NCBI RefSeq assembly: GCF_023145115.1
Contig: NZ_JAGLEJ010000014.1
Location: 62,001 to 126,000, forward strand
Reading direction: 5' to 3'
Length of the DNA stretch: 64,000 bases
Origin: Algiphilus sp.
Lineage (GTDB): Bacteria; Pseudomonadota; Gammaproteobacteria; Nevskiales; Nevskiaceae
In this document: piece by piece, positions 25,035 to 33,698 of the stretch
Layout of the letters: every line of letters starts with the position of its first letter
How positions within the stretch are numbered: the first letter of the stretch is position 1
Program-made: the position numbers and the translations under genes
Notes under the pieces: generated by a model
The model's database searches: none
What the model was told of the DNA's origin: nothing
Seen by the model: the letters and a program-made list of their open reading frames with translations, nothing else

Positions 25035-26588
25035 TCAGGATTCCTTCCCACGCAATTCGTACTTCAGCACCTTGCCCGAGGCGTTGGTGGGCAGTGATTC
25101 GCGCAGCTCGAGATGGCGCGGCACCTTGTAGTTGGCCATCCGGTCCCGGCACCACTCGCGGAACGCGGCCTCGTCGAGCTGCTGGCCGCTGCGCGGCACG
25201 ACATAGGCCTTGCCGACCTCGCCCATGCGCGCATCGGGAACACCGACGACGGCGACCTGACTCACCGCCGGATGGGCGGCGACGAGGCGCTCGATCTCGG
25301 CCGGGTAGCAGTTGAAGCCGCCGCAGATGTACATGTCCTTGAGGCGGTCGGTGATCTTCAGATAGCCGTTGTCGTCGATGCTGCCGATGTCGCCGGTGTG
25401 CAGCCAGCCGGCCGCATCGATCGCCTTGTGGGTGGCCGTGGCGTCGTCGAGGTAGCCCTGCATGACGTTGTAGCCGCGCACCACGACCTCGCCGGTCTCG
25501 TTCGGGCCCAGCAGCTTGCCGGTGTCGTCCATGCAGCGCAGATCGATGGCGGGCAGGGCGCGCCCCACCGTGTTGACGATGGTCTCGGCGTCGTCGTCGG
25601 CGTCGCACAGCGTGACGATGCCGCAGGTCTCGGTGAGCCCGTAACCGGTCAGCACGATCTCGAAGCCGAGCTCGGCGCGGATGCGCTCGATCAGGCTGGG
25701 GGCTACCGCGGCCGCGCCGGTGATGGTCGCGCGCAGGCTGGACAGGTCGCGGCTGGCGCGGTCGGGGTCGTCGAGCAGGCTGACGAAGAGGGTGGGTGGG
25801 CCCGGCAGGACCGAGATGCGGTCCCGGCCGATGCGCTCCATGACGGTGGCGGCATCGAACACCGCCTGCGGATAGACCGCCATGCCGTGCATGAGCCCGG
25901 CCAGCCAGCCGACCTTGTAGCCGAAGGCGTGGAAGAAGGGATTGACGACGAGGTAGCGGTCGTCCGCCTTCAGCCCCATGCAGCGCGACCATTCGGCGAT
26001 CACGCGCAGATTCTGCCCGTGGCAGGTCACCACGCCCTTGGGCAGACCGGTGGTACCGGACGTGAACATGATGTCCATGACGCTGTCCGCGGTCACCGAT
26101 GCCGCGCGCGTCTTCACCTCGGTCTCGTGGGCCCAGGGCGCCTGATCGAGGAAGGCGTCCCATCCGGTATCGCTCGCGCGGGCATCGTGGAGGATGACGA
26201 TGTCTTCCAGGGTGTCGGGGCGATCGTCGCCGAGCAGGCCCGGATAGTGGGTGCCCAGGAAGTCGCCGGCGCAGAACATCAGGCGTGCGCCGCTGCGCGC
26301 CAGGATGTAGCCCGCCTCCTTGCCGCGCATGCGGGTATTGATCGGCACCAGCGCTGCGCCCGCGCTGTGGATGGCCAGCGCCGCCATCACCCACTGCACC
26401 GTGTTGGGCGCCCAGATGGCGACGCGATCGCCGGGCTGGATGCCACGCGCGATCAGCGCGCCCGCCGCGCGCTTGCGGATGGCATCGAGCTCGCTGTAGG
26501 TGGTCGCGCGACCCTGCTCGTCGACCAGGGCCGGCCTGTTGCCGTAGCGGCGCACCGCATCGGCGAAGACCTCCGGTGTGGTGTGCAT
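25035..26588 (-). CDS. Acyl-CoA synthetase, FadD3-like
   Basis: The 517-residue adenylate-forming enzyme shows FTSGTTGLPKGVV (the P-loop, near 177), GYGLTETCG, WLHTGDIGSID, DMYICGGFNCYPAEIE and the C-terminal catalytic Lys in NASGKVLKYELRG. Length matches FadD3, which in actinobacteria activates HIP, the C/D-ring propanoate, to its CoA ester. Position next to KshB supports a steroid acid, but a side-chain-specific ligase is equally possible. The start at 26588 follows GAGGAACGCGTC and lies 11 bp after the KshB-like stop on the minus strand. Confidence 0.82.
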   Translation of the reverse strand: MHTTPEVFADAVRRYGNRPALVDEQGRATTYSELDAIRKRAAGALIARGIQPGDRVAIWAPNTVQWVMAALAIHSAGAALVPINTRMRGKEAGYILARSGARLMFCAGDFLGTHYPGLLGDDRPDTLEDIVILHDARASDTGWDAFLDQAPWAHETEVKTRAASVTADSVMDIMFTSGTTGLPKGVVTCHGQNLRVIAEWSRCMGLKADDRYLVVNPFFHAFGYKVGWLAGLMHGMAVYPQAVFDAATVMERIGRDRISVLPGPPTLFVSLLDDPDRASRDLSSLRATITGAAAVAPSLIERIRAELGFEIVLTGYGLTETCGIVTLCDADDDAETIVNTVGRALPAIDLRCMDDTGKLLGPNETGEVVVRGYNVMQGYLDDATATHKAIDAAGWLHTGDIGSIDDNGYLKITDRLKDMYICGGFNCYPAEIERLVAAHPAVSQVAVVGVPDARMGEVGKAYVVPRSGQQLDEAAFREWCRDRMANYKVPRHLELRESLPTNASGKVLKYELRGKES

Positions 26589-26599
26589 GACGCGTTCCT

Positions 26600-27631
26600 C
26601 TATTCGGGATAGCGAATGGTGAGCCGCGGCGACGTCGGGAGTGCCTGGCACGACAGGATCCAGCCGTCGGCAAGGTCCTGCTCGTCGAGCACCACGTTGT
26701 GCCGGTGATCGATGCTGCCTTCCTCGAGGCGGCACATGCAGGCACCGCAGGCGCCGCTGCGGCACGAGTGCGGTGCCTCGACGCCGGCGGCCTCCAGGGC
26801 ATCGAGCAGCGGCTGGCCGCTGCGCGCGGTGGCCTCGACCGTGCCGCCGTCGATGTGCACGGTCAGCGGCATGGTGGTGGCGCCGGCATCGGGCTCGGGT
26901 GCGGCCAGTGCATCGGCATCGTCGGGCAGCGACACGAAGCGCTCGACGTGGACCCGCGCGCGCGGCACCCCCATGCCGTGGAGCGCCGCGACGGCGGTAT
27001 CCATGAAGGGGCCCGGTCCGCACACGAAGCAGTCCGCCCGCTCCCAGCCGCGGGCCAGCATGGTCAGCTGGGTCTCGCTGGGGTGGCCCTGCACGTTGTC
27101 GAGCCAGTGGATGATCTCCAGCCGGTCGGCGTGCTCCCGGGCGAGCGCGGCGAGCGCATCACGGAAGATGATGGCGTCGCTGTCGCGGTTGGCGTAGATC
27201 AGCCGTACGTGCCCACGACCGGCCGTCATCACCGAGCGCAGGATCGAGTACACCGGCGTGATGCCGCTGCCGCCCGCGAACATGAGGAGATCCGCGTCCA
27301 GGGTGCGCGGGACGAAGACGCCGGCCGGCGCCGCGACCTCGACGCTGTCGCCGGCGGCCAGGTGGTCGCAGATCCAGTTCGAGGCGCGGCCGTCGGCCAC
27401 ACGCTTGACGGTCACCCGCAGCATCTCGCCGGCGAACGGGTTCGACGACAGCGAGTAGCAGCGCGGCAGCTTGCGGTCCTCGTGCGGGACATGAAGCTGC
27501 AGATGCTGGCCGGGCTTGTAGGCAAAGGTATCGAGCAGCTGCTCGGGCACCGAGAAGGTGATCGAGTGCGCGTCCGCGGTTTCGGCGGTGACGTCCTCGA
27601 CGGTGATGCGGTGGTACTGCGGTGCGGTCAT
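26600..27631 (-). CDS. kshB: 3-ketosteroid 9alpha-hydroxylase, reductase component
   Basis: The 343-residue reductase has three parts: an FAD domain with RCYSLSSNP (57-65), a NAD domain with GGSGITPVYSILRS (120-133), and a C-terminal plant-type 2Fe-2S domain with Cys290, Cys295, Cys298 and Cys328 (CRSGACGACMC). This FAD-NAD-ferredoxin order is that of KshB and HmpF-type reductases. It should pass electrons to KshA at 9775 and perhaps to the second Rieske enzyme. The gene is about 16 kb from kshA, so the system is split. Confidence 0.88.
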   Translation of the reverse strand: MTAPQYHRITVEDVTAETADAHSITFSVPEQLLDTFAYKPGQHLQLHVPHEDRKLPRCYSLSSNPFAGEMLRVTVKRVADGRASNWICDHLAAGDSVEVAAPAGVFVPRTLDADLLMFAGGSGITPVYSILRSVMTAGRGHVRLIYANRDSDAIIFRDALAALAREHADRLEIIHWLDNVQGHPSETQLTMLARGWERADCFVCGPGPFMDTAVAALHGMGVPRARVHVERFVSLPDDADALAAPEPDAGATTMPLTVHIDGGTVEATARSGQPLLDALEAAGVEAPHSCRSGACGACMCRLEEGSIDHRHNVVLDEQDLADGWILSCQALPTSPRLTIRYPE

Positions 27632-27653
27632 GGCGCGGTAGCGTGCGTGATGG

Positions 27654-27812
27654 TCATTCGCCCCGGATGCGGCCGCCGTTGCGGGCGTGCGGCGCGGGCC
27701 CGTCGACGAAACGGTCGGCTTCCGGTGCGGGAGTGGGCGCCCTGGCTGCGGTATCGACCGGCGCTCCGGGTGCGGCGATCGCGATGGCGACGCTGTCGTT
27801 GGGCCTGTCCAT
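27654..27812 (-). CDS. Doubtful small ORF, 52 residues
   Basis: An ATG at 27812 opens a 52-residue frame, MDRPNDSVAIAIAAPGAPVD and onward, rich in Pro, Ala and Gly, in the gap between the KstD-like and KshB-like genes. AGGA lies 11 bp upstream, not a strong ribosome site. No family is recognised. It may be chance. Confidence 0.25.
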   Translation of the reverse strand: MDRPNDSVAIAIAAPGAPVDTAARAPTPAPEADRFVDGPAPHARNGGRIRGE

Positions 27813-27862
27813 GGCGGTGCGTGTCCTGTCGGTCGGTGGCTGTGCGGTAGACGCGGACGCGA

Positions 27863-29590
27863 CTAGGCGGTCGCGACATCGTCCGCGTGCCCGCCGGGCG
27901 CCGGCACGGCATCCCGTGGCGCGGCCTGCACGCCGCCCGCCATGGCCGCGCCGGCCCGGCGACCGGACCAGAGACAGTCGGCCAGCGACAGCCCGCTGAC
28001 GTAGCCGTTCGATGCCAGGCCGACCGCTGCGCGGCCCGCGGCGTAGAGGCCGGGAATGGGGGCGTCGTCCGCATCGAGCACCGCGCCGGTCTGCTCGTCG
28101 ACGCGCAGACCGCCGAGCGTGATGGTCGGCAGCGGGAACACCGGGCTGGTGGCCGAGATATCGATGGCGTAGAACGGGCCCTCGGTCAGCGCGTGGCGCG
28201 TGCTCTCGGACTTGCCCAGCGGGTCCGGTCGCTGCTGCGCGATGGCATCGTTCATCGCCGCCACTGCGCCCTCGACATTGGCCGCCGGCAGGCGCAGCTT
28301 TCGGGCCAGTGCGGTGATCGACCGTGCCCGCGGGGCGAACAGCATCATGATCAGCGAGGGCACGCTCTGGAAGGCGCGCAGCTTGCCGAACAGTGCCTCG
28401 CGGGTGGCCTGCCGGCGCAGCTCGCGGTCCAGGATCAGCCAGGCGCGACCGTCGTGCTGCTCGCACATGATGACGCCGAGGCGGGCGCCATAGACCTCCT
28501 CGTTGCAGAAGCGCCGGCCCTGCGTGTCCACGATCAGGCCCTTCGGCCAGGGCGAGGGCGGGTTGATGAAGCGCCACGCCGATGCCTTGTGCAGCCGCGC
28601 CGTATCGCCGCCGGCCGACATGCCCAGGCGGATGCCGCTGCCGTCGCAGCCGGTGGCGCCGAGGCGCAGATTGGCGCCGTAGGCGGGGGCATGCTCGGCC
28701 ACCATGGCGCGATTGAACACGAAGCCGCCGGTGGTCAGCACGACGCCGTTGCGGGCGCGCACGCGCACCGTGCGGGCGTGCTCGCGCTCGATGGCGCAGG
28801 CGCGGGCCCGGAGACGATCGGCAAGCCCGCCCGCCACGTTGTGCAGGCGGCCGGCCCAGCGCGCCAGTCGCGCGTGCCGGCGCGCCGCGCGCGAGCCGGG
28901 GGGCAGGCGTGCGACCTCGGCCCCGAGGATGGCGCCGGTGGCGCGCTCGCGCACCAGGCGGCGCACGGCAGTCTGCGCGCTCACCGCGATGCCCCGGGCA
29001 GCGACCGCCTCGCGCAGCGCCGCGAACAGCCCGTAGCCCGACATGCCGGGTACCGCGGTGCGATGGCCGCGCGGCGCCGGCGGCGCGATCGCCGCCACCT
29101 CGGGCACCTTCTCGTTGCCGGAGTAGTACAGATAGACGCCGTCGCGCGGGTAGGAGGTCTTGGGCGGATCGCTCTCGCCGGCGAAGGGGACGCCCAGCGA
29201 TTCCAGCCAGTCGAGCATGCCGCGGCTGTCGTCGCAGAAGCGCTGCAGGGTAGCGGGGGAGACCGCATCGCCGACCTCGGTGGCGAGATAGGCGCGCATG
29301 GCCTCCGGCGTGTCGTCGAAGCCGGAATCGCGCTGATGGCGCGTGCCGCCGCCGAGGTAGACGACCCCGCCGCTGATGGTGGTGGCGCCGCCGCCTTCGA
29401 AGCGCTCGCAGATCAGGACCCGGGCGCCGGCATCGTGCGCGCTGATCGCGCTCGCCGCGCCGGCGGCACCGAAGCCGGTCACCAGCACGTCGCACTCCTC
29501 GTCCCAGCCGCCGTCGACCGCATCGACTTCCAGGGGCGCGGAGACGGCGAGCGTGCCGTCCCGGGGCTGCGCGTCGGCGTCAGTGGCCAT
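27863..29590 (-). CDS. FAD-dependent 3-oxosteroid dehydrogenase-like protein (KstD superfamily)
   Basis: The 575-residue protein has an N-terminal FAD fold (VLVTGFGAAGAASAISAHD) and ERFEGGGATTISGGVVYLGG, and ends with GLYAAGRAAVGLASNGYVSG, a fumarate-reductase/KstD-type C-terminus that differs from the ring-A signature of the protein at 12315. SGLSLADCLWSGRRAG follows. The likely role is a second ring dehydrogenase, such as Delta4-(5alpha)-dehydrogenase, which would suit the 5alpha-reductase-like gene here. A strong candidate activator site lies 66-79 bp upstream of the start. Confidence 0.8.
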   Translation of the reverse strand: MATDADAQPRDGTLAVSAPLEVDAVDGGWDEECDVLVTGFGAAGAASAISAHDAGARVLICERFEGGGATTISGGVVYLGGGTRHQRDSGFDDTPEAMRAYLATEVGDAVSPATLQRFCDDSRGMLDWLESLGVPFAGESDPPKTSYPRDGVYLYYSGNEKVPEVAAIAPPAPRGHRTAVPGMSGYGLFAALREAVAARGIAVSAQTAVRRLVRERATGAILGAEVARLPPGSRAARRHARLARWAGRLHNVAGGLADRLRARACAIEREHARTVRVRARNGVVLTTGGFVFNRAMVAEHAPAYGANLRLGATGCDGSGIRLGMSAGGDTARLHKASAWRFINPPSPWPKGLIVDTQGRRFCNEEVYGARLGVIMCEQHDGRAWLILDRELRRQATREALFGKLRAFQSVPSLIMMLFAPRARSITALARKLRLPAANVEGAVAAMNDAIAQQRPDPLGKSESTRHALTEGPFYAIDISATSPVFPLPTITLGGLRVDEQTGAVLDADDAPIPGLYAAGRAAVGLASNGYVSGLSLADCLWSGRRAGAAMAGGVQAAPRDAVPAPGGHADDVATA

Positions 29591-29628
29591 GGGCGTATCG
29601 GGTCCGCGTTGCTTGGCTGGTATGGCGC

Positions 29629-29669
29629 ATTATTCGGATCGCCGCGGCAGCGGCTTCGTCCGGAATGAC
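29629..29669 (-). promoter_or_regulatory. Putative activator site and -10 box for the KstD-like gene
   Basis: Read on the minus strand, GTCATTCCGGACGA (29669 down to 29656) differs from the hsaA copy at one base. AATAAT (29634-29629) is a good -10 box at the matching distance. The site overlaps the stop region of the NTF2-like gene upstream. Confidence 0.5.
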
Positions 29670-30127
29670 TAGCTTGCCTGGGTGCCGGTGTTCATCGGCG
29701 CCGGCACGTTGTGGTCGAAGCATTTCTCCTCGATCCGGCGGGTGATGCGCCAGCCCTCGGGCGTGCGCAGCCAGTCGTCGATGTACCAGAGGCCGAGGAA
29801 CATGGTCTGCTGAACACCGCCGGCGAGCTCGACGGTCATCGGGTTGAAGCAGGCGGTGCGGGAGTGCGCCGAGTCGCCGTCGATGGTAGCGGCGATGTTG
29901 CCGAGGAGGTGGTAGTACGCCGGGAAGCGGGGCAGCACATCGGCGAGCCAGGGGCGCACCTCGGCATAGCTGCCGGCCATGCCGCCCATCGCGGTGTAGT
30001 CGATGCGGGCATCGGGCGTGAACACGGCGTCGAGGGCATCGAAGTCGCGGGTGTCGATGGCGTTGACGTACCGCACCAGCACCGTCTCGATCTCGAGTCG
30101 GTCCGACATCGCCTGCTGGCTTAGCAT
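29669..30127 (-). CDS. SnoaL/NTF2-like protein
   Basis: The 152-residue protein is one NTF2-like domain: RYVNAIDTRDFDALDAVF (19-36), then DARIDYTAMGGMAGSY, and WRITRRIEEKCFDH. It is clearly paralogous to the protein at 36347 (VNAID/ANAID, IDYTA, WRITRR). Members act as dehydratases or isomerases, and steroid dehydratases such as Hsh2 belong here; the residue choice does not fix a reaction. GGGAGAG is well placed before the start. An internal start seven codons on is possible. Confidence 0.75.
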   Translation of the reverse strand: MLSQQAMSDRLEIETVLVRYVNAIDTRDFDALDAVFTPDARIDYTAMGGMAGSYAEVRPWLADVLPRFPAYYHLLGNIAATIDGDSAHSRTACFNPMTVELAGGVQQTMFLGLWYIDDWLRTPEGWRITRRIEEKCFDHNVPAPMNTGTQAS

Positions 30128-30157
30128 GGTGCTCTCCCGTGGATGACTGATCCCCGC

Positions 30158-30202
30158 AGGCTAGTCGCGACGCCAGTTCGTGCGCCCCGTCCGCCCGGAC
30201 GA
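30158..30202 (-). promoter_or_regulatory. Palindromic candidate activator site for the NTF2-like gene
   Basis: CGTCCGCCCGGACG (30188-30201) is a perfect palindrome that fits the activator motif on both strands. On the minus strand a -10-like TAGCCT lies at 30163-30158, at the same spacing as elsewhere. It may also act on the plus-strand RND operon promoter nearby. Confidence 0.35.
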
Positions 30203-30217
30203 GCGTTGCTATACAAC

Positions 30218-30245
30218 TTGATCGAAAGTGTAAAGCCGTTATAGT
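30218..30245 (+). promoter_or_regulatory. Sigma70-like promoter for the RND operon
   Basis: TTGATC (30218-30223), a 16-bp spacer and TATAGT (30240-30245) form a good promoter in an AT-rich patch. It points to the RND gene starting at 30368 and lies 16 bp after the palindrome at 30188-30201. A weaker minus-strand TTTACA also lies here. Confidence 0.55.
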
Positions 30246-30367
30246 CGCGCTTGGCATCACGTTGCGGCGGTCGGCGCCGCGAGTTCGGGGAGAGCAATGA
30301 CCTTGGCAGCGCAAGCGGCGTGCGCGGGTGTCTCGGGTGTGGAGAACGGGCGCGCGGTGAGCCGCGC

Positions 30368-32875
30368 ATGAGCGACCGTGCATCGCGAGGCTTCGACCGC
30401 GTGCGGGCGCGCATCGAGGACGGTTTCGCGCGCTGGGGCGCGTTCTGTCATGACCATCCGTGGTGGATCATCGCCACCATCGTGCTGGCGCTGGTGTACT
30501 TCTCGACCTGGTTCCAGACCATGCAGGTCGATACCTCCAACGAGAGCTACCTGCGCAAGAGCGACCCCGCGCGCGTCACCTACGACGCCTTCCAGCGCGA
30601 GTTCGGCAAGGACGAGCGCATCGTCGTGCTGGTCGAGAGCGATGGCGATATCGTGAACGATGCCTTCCTGCGCCGGCTGCGCGAATGGCACGAATTCCTC
30701 GAATCGGTGCCGCAGGTCGACAAGGTCGACAGCCTGATCAACGCGCGCCTGACCATCGGCCGCGACGACGAGCTCATCGTCAAGGATCTGCTCGAGGACT
30801 GGCCGCAGAGCGATGCCGGCTTCGACGCGCTGCGCGAGCGCATCCGGAGCAATCCGCTCTACCGCAATCACTACGTCAGCCCGGACCTGCAGCGCACGAT
30901 CCTGATCGTGACGCCGGACACCTATACCGCGAGCTATTCCGGTGCCGGCGCGGACGACGACCCTGACGCCTTCGACTTCGAGTCCGGATTCGGCGGCGCG
31001 GACGCCCTCATGGCGAAGGGCGGGGGCGATGACGCCGCGGAGGATGCCGCCGCCGACGAGGCGCGCTTCATCACCGATGAAGAGATCTACGCGATGATCG
31101 ACACCATCCGGGCGGCGAAGAGCGACTTCGCCCGGCCGGGCTTCGACATCGGCATCGCCGGTTCGCCCTTCATGATGCACCAGCTCACCTTCATCCTCGG
31201 GCGGGACATGTTCCTGTTCTCGGGCGTGGGCATCGTGCTGATCTCGGTGCTGCTGTTCGCGGTGTTCCGGCGCTGGGTGATGGTGGTTCTGCCGATCAGC
31301 GTGTCCGCGCTGGCGGTGTACTTCACCTTCGCGCTGATGTGCTTTTTCGGCATGGTCATCACCACGGCCGTGCAGATCCTGCCCTCGCTGCTGCTGGCGG
31401 TCGGCGTGGGCAATGCGGTGCACGTGTTCACGGTCTACTTCCAGGCCGTCGATCGCGGCAACGACAAGCGCGAGGCACTGCGCTACGCGCTGGGGCACTC
31501 CGGTCTGGCGGTCATGATGACGGGACTGACCACGGCCGGCGGCCTGGCGTCCTTCGTCACCGCCAACCTCAAGCCCATCGGCGACATCGGGATCATCGCG
31601 CCCATGGGCATCATCTGCGCGCTGCTGTTCTCGCTGGCGCTGCTGCCGGCGCTGATCGCGGTGACCCCGTTCCGCAACCGCGGCCTGCACGATGACAGCG
31701 GGGGGCTTTTCCAGCGCTTCCTGATGTGGTGCGCGGAGGTATCCACCAGCCATCCGCTGCGCGTGGTCGGCATCTGGTTCGCGCTGCTCGCGGTGTGCCT
31801 GGTCATCGCCGCCCAGATCCGGCCGAGCCACTTCCCGCTGGAATGGTTCCCGGCCGACAGCGAGGTACGGAGCACCACCGAGGTCATCGACCGCCACTTC
31901 GGCGGCGCGACCTTCTCCGAGATCATCATCGACACCGGCGTCGAGAACGGCCTGCACGACCCCGAGCTGCTGCACGCCGTCGACAGCGCCGTGGCCTTCA
32001 TGGACGAGCTCGAGGTGCACGGCGTGCAGTCCGGCAAGTCGACCTCGCTGCTCCAGATCAACAAGGAGCTGCACCAGGCGCTCAACGGCAACGATCCGGC
32101 CTACTACGAGATTCCGGACAGTCGCGAGCTGATTGCCCAGGAGCTGCTGCTGTTCGAGAATTCGGGCAGCGACGATCTCGAGGACATCGTCGACACCGAG
32201 TTCAGCAAGATGCGCATCACCGCCAAGATGCCCTTCGTCGATGGCGTGCTGTACCCGGACTATCTGACCGAGCTGAAGGCGGGCTTCGAGGAACGCATCG
32301 GCGACCGCGCCGACATCACCTTCACCGGCGTCATCATGATCCTCGCCGGCAGCGTCAAGTCGCTCATCGGCGACACCATCCGCGCCTACCTCATGGCCTT
32401 CGCCATCGTCGCGCCGCTGATGATGCTGCTGGTGGGCTCGGTGCGCACCGGCCTCATCAGCATGATCCCCAATCTCGCGCCCATCATCGTCACGCTGGCG
32501 CTGATGCCGCTGCTGGGGATTCCGCTGGATGCCTTCACCCTGCTGGTGGGCTCCATCGCGCTGGGCCTGGCGGTGGACGACACCATCCACTTCATGCACA
32601 ACTTCCACCGCTACTACGCCCAGCTCGGCGACGAGCGGCAGGCCGTGCGCGAGACGCTGCGCACCACCGGCAAGGCGCTGATGATCACGTCGCTGGTGCT
32701 GTCCGGCGCCTTCTTCGTGAACCTGCTCGGCACCATGCACAACCTGCGCGACTTCGGCCTGCTCACCGGCTTCTGCATCCTCGTCGCCTTCCTCGCCGAC
32801 GCCCTGCTGGCGCCGGCGCTGATGACCCTGCTGGCGCGGCGCAAGCAACGACAACTCCTGGAGGCAACCGCATGA
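30368..32875 (+). CDS. RND/MMPL-family transporter
   Basis: The 835-residue protein has two halves each with a large periplasmic loop and a bundle of five or six helices: first helix WWIIATIVLALVYFSTWF, later LPSLLLAVGVGNAVHVF, GDIGIIAPMGIICALLFSLA and LLVGSIALGLAVDDTIHFMH, a typical proton-relay-type helix in such proteins. It belongs to the lipid- and hopanoid-exporting branch (HpnN/MMPL), not the tripartite drug pumps. The next two genes are a lipoprotein-sorting-like protein (overlap ATGA) and a DUF1302 barrel, so a periplasm-spanning hydrophobic-ligand route is likely. Direction and cargo are unknown. Confidence 0.88.
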   Translation: MSDRASRGFDRVRARIEDGFARWGAFCHDHPWWIIATIVLALVYFSTWFQTMQVDTSNESYLRKSDPARVTYDAFQREFGKDERIVVLVESDGDIVNDAFLRRLREWHEFLESVPQVDKVDSLINARLTIGRDDELIVKDLLEDWPQSDAGFDALRERIRSNPLYRNHYVSPDLQRTILIVTPDTYTASYSGAGADDDPDAFDFESGFGGADALMAKGGGDDAAEDAAADEARFITDEEIYAMIDTIRAAKSDFARPGFDIGIAGSPFMMHQLTFILGRDMFLFSGVGIVLISVLLFAVFRRWVMVVLPISVSALAVYFTFALMCFFGMVITTAVQILPSLLLAVGVGNAVHVFTVYFQAVDRGNDKREALRYALGHSGLAVMMTGLTTAGGLASFVTANLKPIGDIGIIAPMGIICALLFSLALLPALIAVTPFRNRGLHDDSGGLFQRFLMWCAEVSTSHPLRVVGIWFALLAVCLVIAAQIRPSHFPLEWFPADSEVRSTTEVIDRHFGGATFSEIIIDTGVENGLHDPELLHAVDSAVAFMDELEVHGVQSGKSTSLLQINKELHQALNGNDPAYYEIPDSRELIAQELLLFENSGSDDLEDIVDTEFSKMRITAKMPFVDGVLYPDYLTELKAGFEERIGDRADITFTGVIMILAGSVKSLIGDTIRAYLMAFAIVAPLMMLLVGSVRTGLISMIPNLAPIIVTLALMPLLGIPLDAFTLLVGSIALGLAVDDTIHFMHNFHRYYAQLGDERQAVRETLRTTGKALMITSLVLSGAFFVNLLGTMHNLRDFGLLTGFCILVAFLADALLAPALMTLLARRKQRQLLEATA

Positions 32876-33678
32876 CCCGCATCTCCCTATCCCTGACCCT
32901 GGCCGCCTTGCTCGCCGTTCCCGTGGCGGGTGCCGCCGAGCTGTCGGCGCGCGACATCATGCAGAAGGTCTACGACCGCGAGGACGGCGACAACGCGGTC
33001 ATGGACATGAACATGCTGCTGATCGATGGCGACGGCGACACGCGCGAACGGCAGATTCGCTCCTTCCGGCGCGACGCGCCGGACAATCCCGAGGACTCGC
33101 AGAGCATCATGTTCTTCCTCGGCCCGGCGAACGTCGAGGACACCGGCTTCCTCACCTTCGACTACGACGCCGGCGACCGGGACGACGACCAGTGGCTGTA
33201 CCTGCCGGCACTGAACAAGGTCAAGCGCATCGCCTCGTCCGACAAAAGCGGCAGCTTCATGGGCTCGGATTTCACCTACGCCGACATGAGCACGCCGGAT
33301 ATCGACGACTACGACTACGAGCTCATGAAGGAGACCGAGGTCAATGGCCATCCGGTGTGGCAGATCCTCGCCACGCCCAGAAGCGAGGAGGAGGTCGAGC
33401 GCACCGGCTACACCAGGTCGGTGATGTTCGTCCGACAGGACAACTTCGTGACGATCCGCTCGGTCAACTGGCTGGAGAAGGGCGACCGCATGAAGTTCAT
33501 GGAGGTCAAGGAACTGGAGCGCATCGACGGCATCTGGACGCCGACCGAAATGGTCATGACCACCAAGAAGGGCAAGCAGACCGAGCATGCCAGCGTCATC
33601 ACCTGGAAGAACATCCGGTACAACCAGTCGCTGGACGATGACCTGTTCTCGCAGCGGCGCCTGAGCCAGGGGCTCTGA
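32872..33678 (+). CDS. Outer membrane lipoprotein-sorting-like protein
   Basis: The 268-residue protein has a signal peptide (ALLAVPVAGAAE) and the family pattern: RQIRSFRR, QWLYLPALNKVKRIASSDKS, GSDFTYADM and WTPTEMVM near the end. These LolA-like beta-barrel halves bind lipids and often sit beside RND transporters, as here with a four-base overlap. It probably moves a hydrophobic molecule between the RND pump and the outer-membrane barrel downstream. Confidence 0.85.
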   Translation: MTRISLSLTLAALLAVPVAGAAELSARDIMQKVYDREDGDNAVMDMNMLLIDGDGDTRERQIRSFRRDAPDNPEDSQSIMFFLGPANVEDTGFLTFDYDAGDRDDDQWLYLPALNKVKRIASSDKSGSFMGSDFTYADMSTPDIDDYDYELMKETEVNGHPVWQILATPRSEEEVERTGYTRSVMFVRQDNFVTIRSVNWLEKGDRMKFMEVKELERIDGIWTPTEMVMTTKKGKQTEHASVITWKNIRYNQSLDDDLFSQRRLSQGL

Positions 33679-33698
33679 TCCTGCCGGAAGGACAGCCG

